This document shows positions 24,444-32,759 of a stretch of 64,000 nucleotides of DNA, piece after piece. Each line of letters opens with the position of its first letter. The first letter of the stretch is position 1. The notes below the pieces were generated by a model. That model ran no database searches, was not told where the DNA came from, and was given only the letters and a program-made list of their open reading frames with translations. The position numbers and the translations under genes were made by a program. Source of the DNA: Bacteroidaceae bacterium (GTDB taxonomy: Bacteria > Bacteroidota > Bacteroidia > Bacteroidales > Bacteroidaceae); assembly GCA_017529865.1 (NCBI GenBank), contig JAFXNA010000004.1, positions 124,001 through 188,000 on the forward strand, given 5' to 3'.

Positions 24444-25898
24444 CTACTTCTTAGCCTTATCCGAATCCTTCTGAGGAATAGGATAGAACAAGTTATCACC
24501 AATAAGGTGTATGAAGTCATGGTTCGGGCCAGGAGTCATCCACGGCTTCAACGTAACAGTCACTTTCATTGTGACAGGAATGCTTGCACCGATGCTGTTT
24601 ATAAACAATTCTTCCGAAGGAGTGATGTTGACATTTTCAATAACCATCGGTTCTACATCAAGAATGTTTCCTATAGTAAGTCGGACTGGGTTCGGCACAA
24701 GGACGAAATTCGCTCCCATGAAATTGCTTCCCTCCATATAAGCTTCCAATACCTTAGTGATAACCACATTCATTCCATCAACAAGGTTTTGCTTATTTGC
24801 ATCAGAGAACCTACCGTTTTCTTGCATTTCCTTTGCATTGTTGTCAAATGTGTCGCCAAGCGACTTTGCCATATCACTGATATATTTTGCAATCGTGTTA
24901 CCAATGCTGACACCAGTGCCTGCAGCATCAACAACACCATCGCCAGCCTGTCCGTTATTGGTTTCTACCAACTGACGAAGACCAGGTATTTCCATCACAT
25001 TGGACTCGGCAACATTCAAGACGGCTTCACCCGCATCTACCCAAGCAGTGGCAACACCACTCAACGAATCCTTCAAGTTCTTTGCGTTGATAAACGACTG
25101 TTGCATGCCAGAATTTGTTGCCGCCTTCAAGTTATCGTAAAAATCACTCTTGGTAGTGTATGCCTTCCTTACATATGCTAGCTGCAAAAGCCTGTGTATA
25201 GACAGACGGAACAAGTCCTCCTGTTCTGGCATATACCATGTAAATGTCAGTTTTGCAGGGATTTCCATGCTAGCACCACCATATTTTTTCAATGTGGATG
25301 CACCAGTAGAAGTTGACTCCATACCAAACGTTTCCATCGAAGAACCAAGCGTATCTCCGACGGACCCAACGAATGATGCAACTTTATCTACAAAAGATTT
25401 TCCCTTTGAGGTTTCATTCGATATAAAAGATGTGATAGCTCCTGCGGCTGTACCAAAGCCAAATCCAGTTGCATTATGTCCACCGAACGCCTCACCTATG
25501 GTTTCACCGACGTTGGCTCCCAACGGCATGGCAACCGCTGGTGATTTCAAGATTTCTACTGCACGCTCAAACGATTCTTTTGGGTTTTCATTTTTCCAAT
25601 TACTATTGAAAGATATAGTCAATGCCTTCAAATCATTTGGCGTCAAAATTCCATAGAAAGGTTTGAACGCATCTGGGTTCATGGCGTATGCAATACGCAG
25701 TTTCAGGGCATCGGCTGCCGCATGAACAGGTCCAAGGAACGCTTGACGTGCGGCAGGGCCAAGTGGTTCAATTCTAACTACGTTAGGGTTCAACTCGTGT
25801 AAGGAATTACGTATAATTCCTTGTGCATCCTTTACGTAACTTTCCTTGATGCTGTAACGGGTTCTTTTCCCGAATATGCCTTTTTCATTGTCCGCCAT
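24444..25898 (-). CDS. Baseplate tail-tube cap/initiator (gp48/gp54-like)
   Basis: 484 residues. The C-terminal 100 residues, with NPVRLTIGNILDVEPMVIENVNI and VTMKVTVTLKPW, follow the tube-domain pattern of T4 gp48 and gp54, which cap the baseplate hub and start tube polymerisation. Residues about 215-240 (LTFTWYMPEQEDLFRLS) fit the other half of a tube-like fold, and long glycine/alanine-rich helical inserts separate the two. The gene starts four bases after the tandem-repeat protein stop, as gp48 follows gp29 in T4. Confidence 0.6.
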   Translation of the reverse strand: MADNEKGIFGKRTRYSIKESYVKDAQGIIRNSLHELNPNVVRIEPLGPAARQAFLGPVHAAADALKLRIAYAMNPDAFKPFYGILTPNDLKALTISFNSNWKNENPKESFERAVEILKSPAVAMPLGANVGETIGEAFGGHNATGFGFGTAAGAITSFISNETSKGKSFVDKVASFVGSVGDTLGSSMETFGMESTSTGASTLKKYGGASMEIPAKLTFTWYMPEQEDLFRLSIHRLLQLAYVRKAYTTKSDFYDNLKAATNSGMQQSFINAKNLKDSLSGVATAWVDAGEAVLNVAESNVMEIPGLRQLVETNNGQAGDGVVDAAGTGVSIGNTIAKYISDMAKSLGDTFDNNAKEMQENGRFSDANKQNLVDGMNVVITKVLEAYMEGSNFMGANFVLVPNPVRLTIGNILDVEPMVIENVNITPSEELFINSIGASIPVTMKVTVTLKPWMTPGPNHDFIHLIGDNLFYPIPQKDSDKAKK

Positions 25899-25901
25899 AT
25901 A

Positions 25902-27647
25902 CTAACCCCCGATAATTCTTTCTACTTCTTCTAGGTAAGCAGCATCACGTTTCTTATCGCCTTCTCTGTCAATCATATTTTCAGCAACAGCCTTTCCAAT
26001 CTCTGACGCCAATACATGTATTTCTTCCTTTGTCAATGACATCCTGTTAAACATCTGCACATCGTTCAATACTGGTGTAATGTCCCTTTCAGCCCTTGCG
26101 GCCATATCCATTCGAGCATCCAGGACTGGAGACTGTTCTTCCATTGCAGACGCCTGATTTGTGTCCACATCAAACGGAGTCCTATTATCAGCAACCGACT
26201 GTTCTTTTTCTGCAGTTTCAGTTGGGGCCGCTTTTTCTTCATCACGTGTTTTCAACGGAGTGTCATCCTGATTGTTCATAGAATCCGATGCACCAGAGAT
26301 GTCGTTTGCCAGCTCGGTAATGGAATTTTTATTGGCCGATTCCTTCTCTTCTGTGGAGACTTCTTGATTGCCAATCTTTTCAATAAGCTCATCTTCATTC
26401 TGTTTGACTATATCGGCAATTTCCCGCAGGCTATCCAAACTAGCATCACCTAATTCAACTGATTGAGGTGTGACCGTTGTTTCCTCAGGAACGTGCTCCT
26501 TCTCCGTCTGCTTGCTTTCTACATCGACATGAACATCGATTGGCATAGGTTCATTGACATCAGTGTTCGCGACTGAATCGCCAAACTGTTCCAAAATGTC
26601 ATCAAGGGTGTCGTTGATATTACCCAAGTGGTCGTTCACTTCGGAAACACGCAACTCACTCTCATTAGGAACATCCTTCGCTACTTCCTCTGGTTGTTCA
26701 ACATTTCCCTCATCGACCTCGGTCAGTTTCTGCCCAATATCGTTCAACAAAGTATTCTGCTCATCTTGGGCAGTAACGATGTCTTTAAGCAAGTTTTCCT
26801 CATTGCTGGGAACGTTAGCCTTGATTTCGTCAGTATCAGGCTCATTGGTATCAACATCAGTCAGCTTCTGCCCAATATCGTTCAACAAGTCATTCTGTTC
26901 ATTCTGGGCAGACTCAATGTTTCCAAGCAAGGTTTCCGACCTGCTGGGAACATCAGACTCGCTTTCGTCGGTCTCCACAGAATTGGCATCGGCATCAGTC
27001 AATTTATCCCTAATATCGTTCAGCAAGGCATTCTGTTCTTTCTGGGCAGCCTCGATGTTTCCAAGCAAGGTTTCCTCCTTGCTAGGTTCATTGGACTCGC
27101 TTTCATCAGCGGAATCGTCCTTAGACATTTCTGGGAGCTGTACATCGACCTTTACTTCTGCAGGCTTGATATCTTCCTTTACGACATCGGTTTCTTCGTC
27201 AGCCTTTTCTTCGGATTTGTTTTCAACCTCGTTCAGGTTCGCATCATTGACCGCTTCATCACGGGTCAATTCGGCCCTAAGGGAATCCCCTTGGATTTCA
27301 AGAATGCGGTCGAGGTCATTTTGTATATTTGTCAAAACCGTCTGCCGCTTCTCGTTTTCATCATCCTTTTCCGCTGCATTACTAGATTTACGGAAAGCGT
27401 CATTGACTTCCTTGACTGTTGCAGCAATCTCGCTATTATCGATAGCACTACCGAACTGTTCGACAAGGGCATCGTTTACATTCTTAGCATTGGCCATCTG
27501 CTGGTCAAGAAATCCCTTCATCGTCTGCTCGGTCTCTTTCGGCAATGCGGCGAGAGCGTCAGCAATCGACTTGACATCATTAGTCGAGGCATTGTTGACG
27601 GTCTGATTTGCCGTTTGAGTAGATTTATTTTGCTGTGTAGTGGCCAT
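25902..27647 (-). CDS. Acidic tandem-repeat protein, candidate tape measure (gp29 analogue)
   Basis: 581 residues, first gene after a late promoter, with an AAGGTG site. Nearly all helical and acidic. Residues about 184-320 hold three clear repeats of about 44-46 residues (core ETLLGNIExAQxEQNxLLNDI, then a (D/E)-rich spacer), and a fourth degraded copy extends to about 363. T4 gp29, the tail length ruler, is 590 residues and precedes gp48/gp54 as here, so a tape-measure role is reasonable; the repetition would set length in steps. No hydrophobic membrane segment is present, and a scaffold or chaperone remains possible. Confidence 0.45.
   Translation of the reverse strand: MATTQQNKSTQTANQTVNNASTNDVKSIADALAALPKETEQTMKGFLDQQMANAKNVNDALVEQFGSAIDNSEIAATVKEVNDAFRKSSNAAEKDDENEKRQTVLTNIQNDLDRILEIQGDSLRAELTRDEAVNDANLNEVENKSEEKADEETDVVKEDIKPAEVKVDVQLPEMSKDDSADESESNEPSKEETLLGNIEAAQKEQNALLNDIRDKLTDADANSVETDESESDVPSRSETLLGNIESAQNEQNDLLNDIGQKLTDVDTNEPDTDEIKANVPSNEENLLKDIVTAQDEQNTLLNDIGQKLTEVDEGNVEQPEEVAKDVPNESELRVSEVNDHLGNINDTLDDILEQFGDSVANTDVNEPMPIDVHVDVESKQTEKEHVPEETTVTPQSVELGDASLDSLREIADIVKQNEDELIEKIGNQEVSTEEKESANKNSITELANDISGASDSMNNQDDTPLKTRDEEKAAPTETAEKEQSVADNRTPFDVDTNQASAMEEQSPVLDARMDMAARAERDITPVLNDVQMFNRMSLTKEEIHVLASEIGKAVAENMIDREGDKKRDAAYLEEVERIIGG
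26559..27098 (-). repeat. In-frame tandem repeat, about 132-138 bp period
   Basis: Three recognisable and one degraded copies within the acidic repeat gene. At DNA level, CAATATCGTTCAACAA recurs at about 26737 and 26877 and a related form near 27013, with synonymous drift elsewhere, so the copies are old rather than a recent expansion. Confidence 0.75.
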
Positions 27648-27666
27648 AATGCACCTTTAGTTTCAA

Positions 27667-27678
27667 TGATAGTTTATA
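27667..27678 (-). promoter_or_regulatory. Late promoter box TATAAACTATCA (leftward)
   Basis: Minus-strand late box 20 bases before the acidic repeat gene; back-to-back with the box at 27703. Confidence 0.8.
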
Positions 27679-27702
27679 ATGCAACCACGATTTTAGACCA
27701 GA

Positions 27703-27714
27703 TATAAACTATTA
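27703..27714 (+). promoter_or_regulatory. Late promoter box TATAAACTATTA (rightward)
   Basis: Plus-strand late box, 25 bases before the ATG at 27739. Confidence 0.85.
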
Positions 27715-27738
27715 TCGAATCATGCGGCATACAATCAA

Positions 27739-29472
27739 ATGGCAAAGTGCATTACAGACGTAATTTCGCCCAGGCAGGAAACTTCGGCTACCGAAAAGGA
27801 TTCTGGCATTTTGAGCAGCTTTACAGAAGCTGTCGAGAAGACCGCCAATTCCATAAATAATGTCAGTAGCAAGCTGGAAGCGACCAACTGTACGAAAGTC
27901 GTATTTGACTGGTGTAGGGACACCATGGGCATAAACGCCTATGCCGCCGTCGGTATGCTGTCTAACTTGAATTTCGGTTTCGGTCAGTTCAACCATTTCA
28001 ACTTCCCTGTCGGGGTTGAAGGGGCACTGACATTAAGCAAGAGCCTCTGCCAGACGATAGGCACATGGATTGCATGGATTCAGGCGACAATAGACATCGC
28101 AACAAAGGCAGCTTTCGTACTGTTCGCAAAGATTGATGCCGCCCGTCTACGGCTGGAAGCCGCCCTATTGAGGTTCAACGCAGCCGTTTTTGCGTGCATT
28201 TCCAAAATTCTTTCCGACCTTAAAATGTCGGCAACGCTGGATGTGGGTGTCGGTGCAGCAGTTACCCTTGACTTCAAGTGGGAAGAACTGCTACAAATCA
28301 TGATTGACTGCCCGTGCTTCTGCCGTGCAATCGCATGCGTCACGGACTGCAAGAAAGATGCTGACGGCAACGACATAACTAGAAACCCAGAAATGGTGAT
28401 AGAATGTCTAAAGAACAAGTTCCCTCTGTCCTTTGGCGTAGGTGTAGGACTGGCTGGCGGTATCGTAGGTTCGCTGAACGACCTCCTGCATGACTTCCTC
28501 ATGAAGCTGTATTTGAGCATCAAGGAAGCAATCGAAATGACCTTCGAGATGCTCATGAAGCCGCTCCGTGCCTTAATCAAGGCTTATGCCGACCTGTTGA
28601 CACAGAAGTTCGATGTAACGGCTTTCATCAAGATGGTTGGTAACTTCGAGTGCTTCTTCATCTACACGCTAGAATACAAGAACAACGTGGAGTTCTACGG
28701 CATGTCGGTCATCGACATGATTAACACGTTCAAGAGCTGGACGGTGTGTTTCAGCCACTTGTGCCCAGGCCTGATGAAGGACATCGAGGCAAAGATTAAG
28801 GAGATAAACGCAAGCCTCCGTCTTAACGACGTTTTCTGGCAGGGAGCTTTCGAAGCAGACCTGTATGACCTGTGTATCGCAGCGAAGCTCGGTTACAAGT
28901 CATTTTCACCAAACGAATTCCGTGAGATTTACCGTGACAACCCGAAGACCCAGTTTGACTCGTTGCTATCACAGCTTGAAGCATCTTGCATAGTAAAAGT
29001 ATGCAAAGAACACAAACGGTCAAGCGCCGCTAACAAGCCGACGAGCAAGGTCGAGGAAGCCATCCAGTTCAGGACGGCACCAGACAGGGAAAACGAAGTA
29101 AACGTAGGCGAGAAACCTATATCGAAACAAGAACAGAAGAAGTGCATATCCATCTCCCATAATCTTGTTGACAAGACGGTAAGCCCCTATTTCACCGAGA
29201 AATACTATCAGCTTCTCAGGATGCTGGCAGATTACGAAATAAGCGAGGACACTGTTAACGAACTGACGAGAATTCTGGACAACTGCAGTAAGAAGGTCTA
29301 CCCAGTAAACATGAGCAAGCCGTTTACACCATTCCCGTCGAACCAGTCTGGAAGAGCCGCAATTGAAGTATATCCAGCCGACATCGAGGTGACTTACGAA
29401 CTCGTTGATGACTACAACGAAGACGTTATCAAAAACATTCTAGGCCCATATGCGGAAGGGGTGGTAGCATGA
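27739..29472 (+). CDS. Large hydrophobic late protein, 577 residues
   Basis: First of two genes after a late promoter; no clear ribosome site precedes the ATG. Cys-rich for a phage protein, with a hydrophobic, partly glycine-rich stretch (about 215-240, FGVGVGLAGGIVGSL) and several amphipathic helices in the first 320 residues; the last 200 residues are soluble. Probably a virion protein, perhaps head- or hub-associated, because it overlaps head completion gp4 by four bases. No family recognised. Confidence 0.6.
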   Translation: MAKCITDVISPRQETSATEKDSGILSSFTEAVEKTANSINNVSSKLEATNCTKVVFDWCRDTMGINAYAAVGMLSNLNFGFGQFNHFNFPVGVEGALTLSKSLCQTIGTWIAWIQATIDIATKAAFVLFAKIDAARLRLEAALLRFNAAVFACISKILSDLKMSATLDVGVGAAVTLDFKWEELLQIMIDCPCFCRAIACVTDCKKDADGNDITRNPEMVIECLKNKFPLSFGVGVGLAGGIVGSLNDLLHDFLMKLYLSIKEAIEMTFEMLMKPLRALIKAYADLLTQKFDVTAFIKMVGNFECFFIYTLEYKNNVEFYGMSVIDMINTFKSWTVCFSHLCPGLMKDIEAKIKEINASLRLNDVFWQGAFEADLYDLCIAAKLGYKSFSPNEFREIYRDNPKTQFDSLLSQLEASCIVKVCKEHKRSSAANKPTSKVEEAIQFRTAPDRENEVNVGEKPISKQEQKKCISISHNLVDKTVSPYFTEKYYQLLRMLADYEISEDTVNELTRILDNCSKKVYPVNMSKPFTPFPSNQSGRAAIEVYPADIEVTYELVDDYNEDVIKNILGPYAEGVVA

Positions 29473-29993
29473 TTTACGGAACAAAGACAAAACATGCTCG
29501 TTACAAGTTGGTGCATCCAGAGAAGTACATGGAAAATCTGGCAGCACCAATATGCAAGTCATCGTGGGAAGAAAGGATTTTTCAGGCAATGGACAACAAC
29601 AGCTATGTCCTAAAATGGGGTTACGAACCTGATTTTGAAATCTATTACATGTCCCCGAAGCTGCACAAGATGAGCAAGTATTTTCCCGACATCTACTGCG
29701 AATGCAAGTCGGCTACTGACAGCAAGGTAAACAAGTTCCTCATTGAAATCAAACCAGAGAAATTCGCCATCATGCCGAAACCCCCGAAAGCATTGACCGA
29801 GAGTGCAAACGCAAAGAAGGTTAGGGCCCACCAAAAGAAGATGGCACGCTACTACATGCAATGCGAGGAAGTGATGGTGAACCAAGCAAAATGGACAGCC
29901 GCACGAAACTGGTGTGCCAACAGAGGTGTAAACTGGATTGTCCTTACAGAGGAAAACGTTTGCGGTCTTTTCGACAAAGGCGCCCACATGTAG
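29469..29993 (+). CDS. 4: Head completion protein gp4
   Basis: 174 residues (T4 gp4: 150). Clear T4 gp4 landmarks in order: SSWEERIFQAMDNN and LKWGYEP near the start, then PDIYCECK and KFLIEIKPEK (a PD-(D/E)xK-like nuclease core), and a C-terminal KWTAARNWCANRGV followed by WIVLTEE. In T4, gp4 (also called 50) completes filled heads before tail joining. Overlaps the upstream gene by four bases. Confidence 0.9.
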   Translation: MIYGTKTKHARYKLVHPEKYMENLAAPICKSSWEERIFQAMDNNSYVLKWGYEPDFEIYYMSPKLHKMSKYFPDIYCECKSATDSKVNKFLIEIKPEKFAIMPKPPKALTESANAKKVRAHQKKMARYYMQCEEVMVNQAKWTAARNWCANRGVNWIVLTEENVCGLFDKGAHM

Positions 29994-30020
29994 AAAAAGG
30001 CTGTCCCGAAGGACAGCCTT
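29994..30020. terminator. Bidirectional terminator hairpin
   Basis: Perfect 10-bp stem AAGGCTGTCC / GGACAGCCTT with a CGAA (minus strand TTCG) tetraloop, directly after the gp4 stop. The U-tract is better on the minus strand (TTTTT), so it backs up the terminator at 30034-30065 as well as ending the gp4 message. Confidence 0.85.
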
Positions 30021-30033
30021 TCCCCACTCCAAC

Positions 30034-30206
30034 AAAAAATCCGACTTTCCCGAAGGTCCATCGGACTAACCATGACACTTCACCTTCTTCGGGTTTTATC
30101 CCGTAGCCTTGGTCGAGGCTACCCGTCCTTATTTCGTAGACGGAACGTCAACGCCGAAGCATTGAAAGACCCATTTTTGAAGTAATGGTAGGGCCGTCCC
30201 AACACT
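30034..30206 (-). ncRNA. Candidate structured RNA, about 170 nt
   Basis: Minus-strand stretch with no convincing coding frame and a chain of strong hairpins. In transcription order: CAATGC-TTCG-GCGTTG (30149-30164, stable UUCG loop), CCGTC/GACGG (30123-30143), GTAGCCT/AGGCTAC (30103-30122), CGGG/CCCG (30090-30103), then TCCGA/TCGGA closing a CC-TTCG-GG inner stem (30040-30065) followed by six U. A weaker CCATT/AATGG hairpin lies at the 5' end near 30170-30190. It could be a stable small RNA processed from the 3' end of the AT-hook operon, or a structured 3' UTR. No known RNA class recognised. Confidence 0.5.
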
Positions 30207-30296
30207 TTAGAAAAAGTACAGCAGGAGACCAACGATTATGACCAGGATAAAAACCCAGGCCAAAATCTTGTCAGTCTCTGGCGTATACTTCATCAT
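30207..30296 (-). CDS. 29-residue single-span membrane peptide
   Basis: Begins at an ATG overlapping the TAA stop of the 200-residue gene (TAATG), a typical coupled start. After ten polar residues (MMKYTPETDK) the peptide is one continuous hydrophobic helix of about 18 residues ending in YFF. Too short for the usual gene-calling limit. It could be a small membrane regulator or host-inhibitory peptide; holin function is unlikely for a peptide expressed from an early-type operon. Confidence 0.55.
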   Translation of the reverse strand: MMKYTPETDKILAWVFILVIIVGLLLYFF

Positions 30297-30898
30297 TAGG
30301 CATCCTCAGACGGAACATCTTCGGTGCCAGCGTCATCTTCGGACTTCGTTTCAACCGTAACGGCATACTTGACGAAACCAGACGCCTTCTTTTTCTTCTT
30401 CTTAGGAGAACCGTCGAGACCAAGCAGACTGTCAGTCTGTGCCATGATTTCGGCATCAACGGGAGACACTTCGTCTTCATCTTCCTGGTTTTCATCGCCA
30501 TCGTCATTTTCCTTGACTTTGAGATGGGAAATCCAGAACTGGGTGTCATCGCTGCTCGGGTCCTTTTCGAAATTGAACGTATACTCAGCCACATCGCCGA
30601 GTTCCTTGTCAACCTTCTTCTTTACAGCGATTGACATGAGGAACGCATCATAGGAGAACGAGGCAAAAGTTACCTTGACACGAAGAGGGTCATCAAGGTC
30701 ACACTTCGTGTTTCCATAACCCTTGTTCGTTACGAAATCCTTCACGCTTGCCAACGCATTGTCAATTTCCTGAGTGCCGTCGAGAAGGTGCTTTCCAGCA
30801 CCACTCTCACTGGTCTTTATGGAAAATTTGACAAACGGGACATTGTCCTTTGTAGCAGGAGTGAAAGCACTCAAGTATCCACTGAATTCCTTCTTCAT
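30296..30898 (-). CDS. Hypothetical protein with acidic segments and lysine run
   Basis: 200 residues, strong AGGAGGA site. Residues 1-130 look like a compact beta-rich domain; these are followed by an acidic segment (about 133-145), a run of six lysines (about 171-176) and an acidic C-terminal tail. The layout (beta domain plus acidic tail, early expression beside an AT-hook protein) is reminiscent of single-stranded-DNA-binding proteins, but no gp32 motif or zinc site is seen, so this is only a suggestion. Confidence 0.6.
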   Translation of the reverse strand: MKKEFSGYLSAFTPATKDNVPFVKFSIKTSESGAGKHLLDGTQEIDNALASVKDFVTNKGYGNTKCDLDDPLRVKVTFASFSYDAFLMSIAVKKKVDKELGDVAEYTFNFEKDPSSDDTQFWISHLKVKENDDGDENQEDEDEVSPVDAEIMAQTDSLLGLDGSPKKKKKKASGFVKYAVTVETKSEDDAGTEDVPSEDA

Positions 30899-30910
30899 GT
30901 AACATCCTCC

Positions 30911-31510
30911 TTAGGACGGCATCTTGCGGGGACGACCACGGCGACGCTTTTCCTGCACGGGAGCATCACTCTTGCGGGGACGGCCACGCTTCTTGGGAGC
31001 AACGGAAGACTTTGCGCTAGAAGCCTTTGCAGCCTTGGCCGGACGACCACGCTTCGTTGCCTTAGCAGGAGCAGCATCAGCGGCAACTACCTGCTTGGCA
31101 GGAGCCTTACCGAAACCAGAAACAACGACGCTGGCCTTGCCCTTGTTTTCAATGATGGTATCCATCACATATTCAGCAAGCTTGGTAGCGTCTTCGAAAT
31201 CCTTTCCGTTGGTCTGGAAGAACTTGGTAAACGCACGGACACCAGCCAGACGGTAGCCGAATGCTGCGTCGAACTTGTCCATGTACTGCTGGAATGCACG
31301 ACCGACGTAAATCAAGCCATCCACATCCTTGCTGTTCTTGTTGGCATGGTAGCGTTCAAGCGTCACTTCGGTGTTGCTTGTAACCCAGGACGTAGCGATG
31401 CGACGGCCATACTTGTCCAACTTGCGGGTGACATGGAGTTGATGAGTGAGTTTGTTTGAAACCTTCAAACGAATTGAAGGAATGCCTGTGAGGTTGAGTT
31501 TGATAATCAT
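30911..31510 (-). CDS. AT-hook DNA-binding protein
   Basis: 199 residues from an early-type sigma-70 promoter. Residues 1-135 form an unknown globular domain. The C-terminal 60 residues are Ala/Lys/Arg-rich and contain three AT-hook cores: KRGRPAK, KKRGRPRK and RRRGRPRK. AT-hooks bind the minor groove of AT-rich DNA. Such tails are common in eukaryotic chromatin proteins and some bacterial regulators; here the protein may organise phage or host DNA or act at AT-rich phage promoters. The hook repeats are separated by Ala/Ser/Pro linkers of 10-15 residues. Confidence 0.8.
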   Translation of the reverse strand: MIIKLNLTGIPSIRLKVSNKLTHQLHVTRKLDKYGRRIATSWVTSNTEVTLERYHANKNSKDVDGLIYVGRAFQQYMDKFDAAFGYRLAGVRAFTKFFQTNGKDFEDATKLAEYVMDTIIENKGKASVVVSGFGKAPAKQVVAADAAPAKATKRGRPAKAAKASSAKSSVAPKKRGRPRKSDAPVQEKRRRGRPRKMPS

Positions 31511-31554
31511 AATGTACCTTTTTGTTGAGTGAGACTTTTAATCCACTGAACAAG

Positions 31555-31583
31555 AATATAGTATATTAAAACCCCTTTTGCAA
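31555..31583 (-). promoter_or_regulatory. Sigma-70 promoter TTGCAA-17-TATATT
   Basis: Minus strand: TTGCAA (31578-31583), 17-base spacer, TATATT (31555-31560); 45 bases before the AT-hook ATG. The -35 element lies in the loop and stem of the overlapping terminator at 31568-31592. Confidence 0.65.
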
Positions 31584-31592
31584 GGGGTTTTT
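31568..31592 (-). terminator. Terminator after MoxR gene, overlapping a promoter
   Basis: AAAACCCCTT / AAGGGGTTTT stem with a TTGC loop; on the minus strand it ends in GGGGTTTTAATA. It would end the MoxR message while the same bases supply the -35 region of the next promoter. Confidence 0.75.
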
Positions 31593-31601
31593 CAAAAAAA
31601 G

Positions 31602-32756
31602 TTATTTTTTCTTGGTTTGTTTAGATTTTTTTACAGAAACGACAGGTTTTCCAGTTCCCTGAATGATTGTTTTTATCTTACTCCAGGTATCCTCGTTGGT
31701 GTGGGCAAGCTTCGTAAACCAATCAGGTTTGTCGTTTTGGAGAACTGCGGGCTTGATGTAATTCTCGTATGCATCCGCAACATGTTCCACCGACAGACGG
31801 TCATACAGGTAGTAAAGATTGGTGATGATAGTGCTCTTCTCCTTTTCCATCGCAGGATTAGATAGGAGGGTTATCATCGTCTTTGTCACATTCCTGCACA
31901 ACTCTGTCTGATACACGTCGAGCATCTTGGAAACACGGCTTGCCGCAGCGATTGCCTTGGCGGTGTTGGTTTCCAAGAGGAAATTCTGCGGGTTGAACAT
32001 CCGCTTCGTACACAACCAAGAGAAGAACGACAATGCCTCATTCGGGCCTAGATGGCTTGCTGCATCACTCTGTATCAACGTAGGGTTCTGCTTGTAATCA
32101 CCAAGACGAATTCCGTTAGTGTACATCTTCGAGAAGTTTTCCCACGCTCTCGGGTTGACCGTGTTTTCGTCCTCAAATAGGTCAACGTCATCCATCTTGA
32201 ACAGGTGTTCGTCAGTAGCCTGGTCAATATAGCTAATTATATCAGGGTGAATACCATGAGTTGTCGCCCATGCCAGCCAGTCACTCTTGCTAACATCGAT
32301 GTGAATTCTGGACATACGAGAGTACAATGCACGGTTCAGCTCGTCCACATCGTTACTGGCGATGGACGACGGGTTCATCGCACATATAACCCTTGACCCA
32401 GGTGCGAGCCTGTGACCAAGAAATTCCTGTTCCTTCGTACAAAGCTGCATGATAGCGTTGATGGTATCCTTCTTGGCACGGTTGATTTCGTCAAGAAACA
32501 GCAACACGGGCTTGTTGTGGGAAAGCCAGTCGGGGATGGTGTGCGAATGGACACCATTAACTTCCCGCAGGAGACCAGTGAGGTCACCCGTTTCACCAGC
32601 TTCGGCACAACGGAGCTTGACGAGTTCAAGACCCAGCGTTTTAGCAAGGTCAAAAACGAAATCAGTTTTACCAATACCAGGCTGCCCGATAAGGACACAT
32701 GCCGTCTCGGGCGCAAGCCTCAGTATATGAGCCTTTGCCATTGAGAAGGTAGCCAT
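31602..32756 (-). CDS. MoxR-type AAA+ ATPase
   Basis: 384 residues. Walker A GQPGIGKT (24-31), Walker B LLFLDEINR (about 89-97), a sensor-1 CAMNPS and a Leu-Asn-Arg-Ala-Leu-x-S-R arginine-finger stretch typical of MoxR/RavA ATPases. MoxR proteins act as chaperones with VWA-domain partners, and a matching VWA protein lies at 46225-47484. The C-terminal 120 residues end in a lysine-rich tail (SKQTKKK). Four bases separate it from the upstream metallophosphoesterase gene. Confidence 0.85.
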   Translation of the reverse strand: MATFSMAKAHILRLAPETACVLIGQPGIGKTDFVFDLAKTLGLELVKLRCAEAGETGDLTGLLREVNGVHSHTIPDWLSHNKPVLLFLDEINRAKKDTINAIMQLCTKEQEFLGHRLAPGSRVICAMNPSSIASNDVDELNRALYSRMSRIHIDVSKSDWLAWATTHGIHPDIISYIDQATDEHLFKMDDVDLFEDENTVNPRAWENFSKMYTNGIRLGDYKQNPTLIQSDAASHLGPNEALSFFSWLCTKRMFNPQNFLLETNTAKAIAAASRVSKMLDVYQTELCRNVTKTMITLLSNPAMEKEKSTIITNLYYLYDRLSVEHVADAYENYIKPAVLQNDKPDWFTKLAHTNEDTWSKIKTIIQGTGKPVVSVKKSKQTKKK

Positions 32757-32759
32757 AAT

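Noticed and set aside
26559..27098. Regular repeats considered as a CRISPR array
   Set aside because: Period is about 132-138 bp, in frame, with diverged copies and no short identical repeats or unique spacers.
26554..27707. Two long plus-strand frames (350 and 359 codons) opposite the acidic repeat gene
   Set aside because: They mirror the Glu/Asp/Asn-rich repeat codons and read as Ser/Phe/Leu- or Ile-rich low-quality sequence; the minus frame has a late promoter, ribosome site and repeats.
29994..30206. Hairpin cluster considered as tRNA or tmRNA
   Set aside because: No acceptor stem with CCA, no T-arm GTTCRANNC and no anticodon arm of standard geometry could be drawn on either strand.
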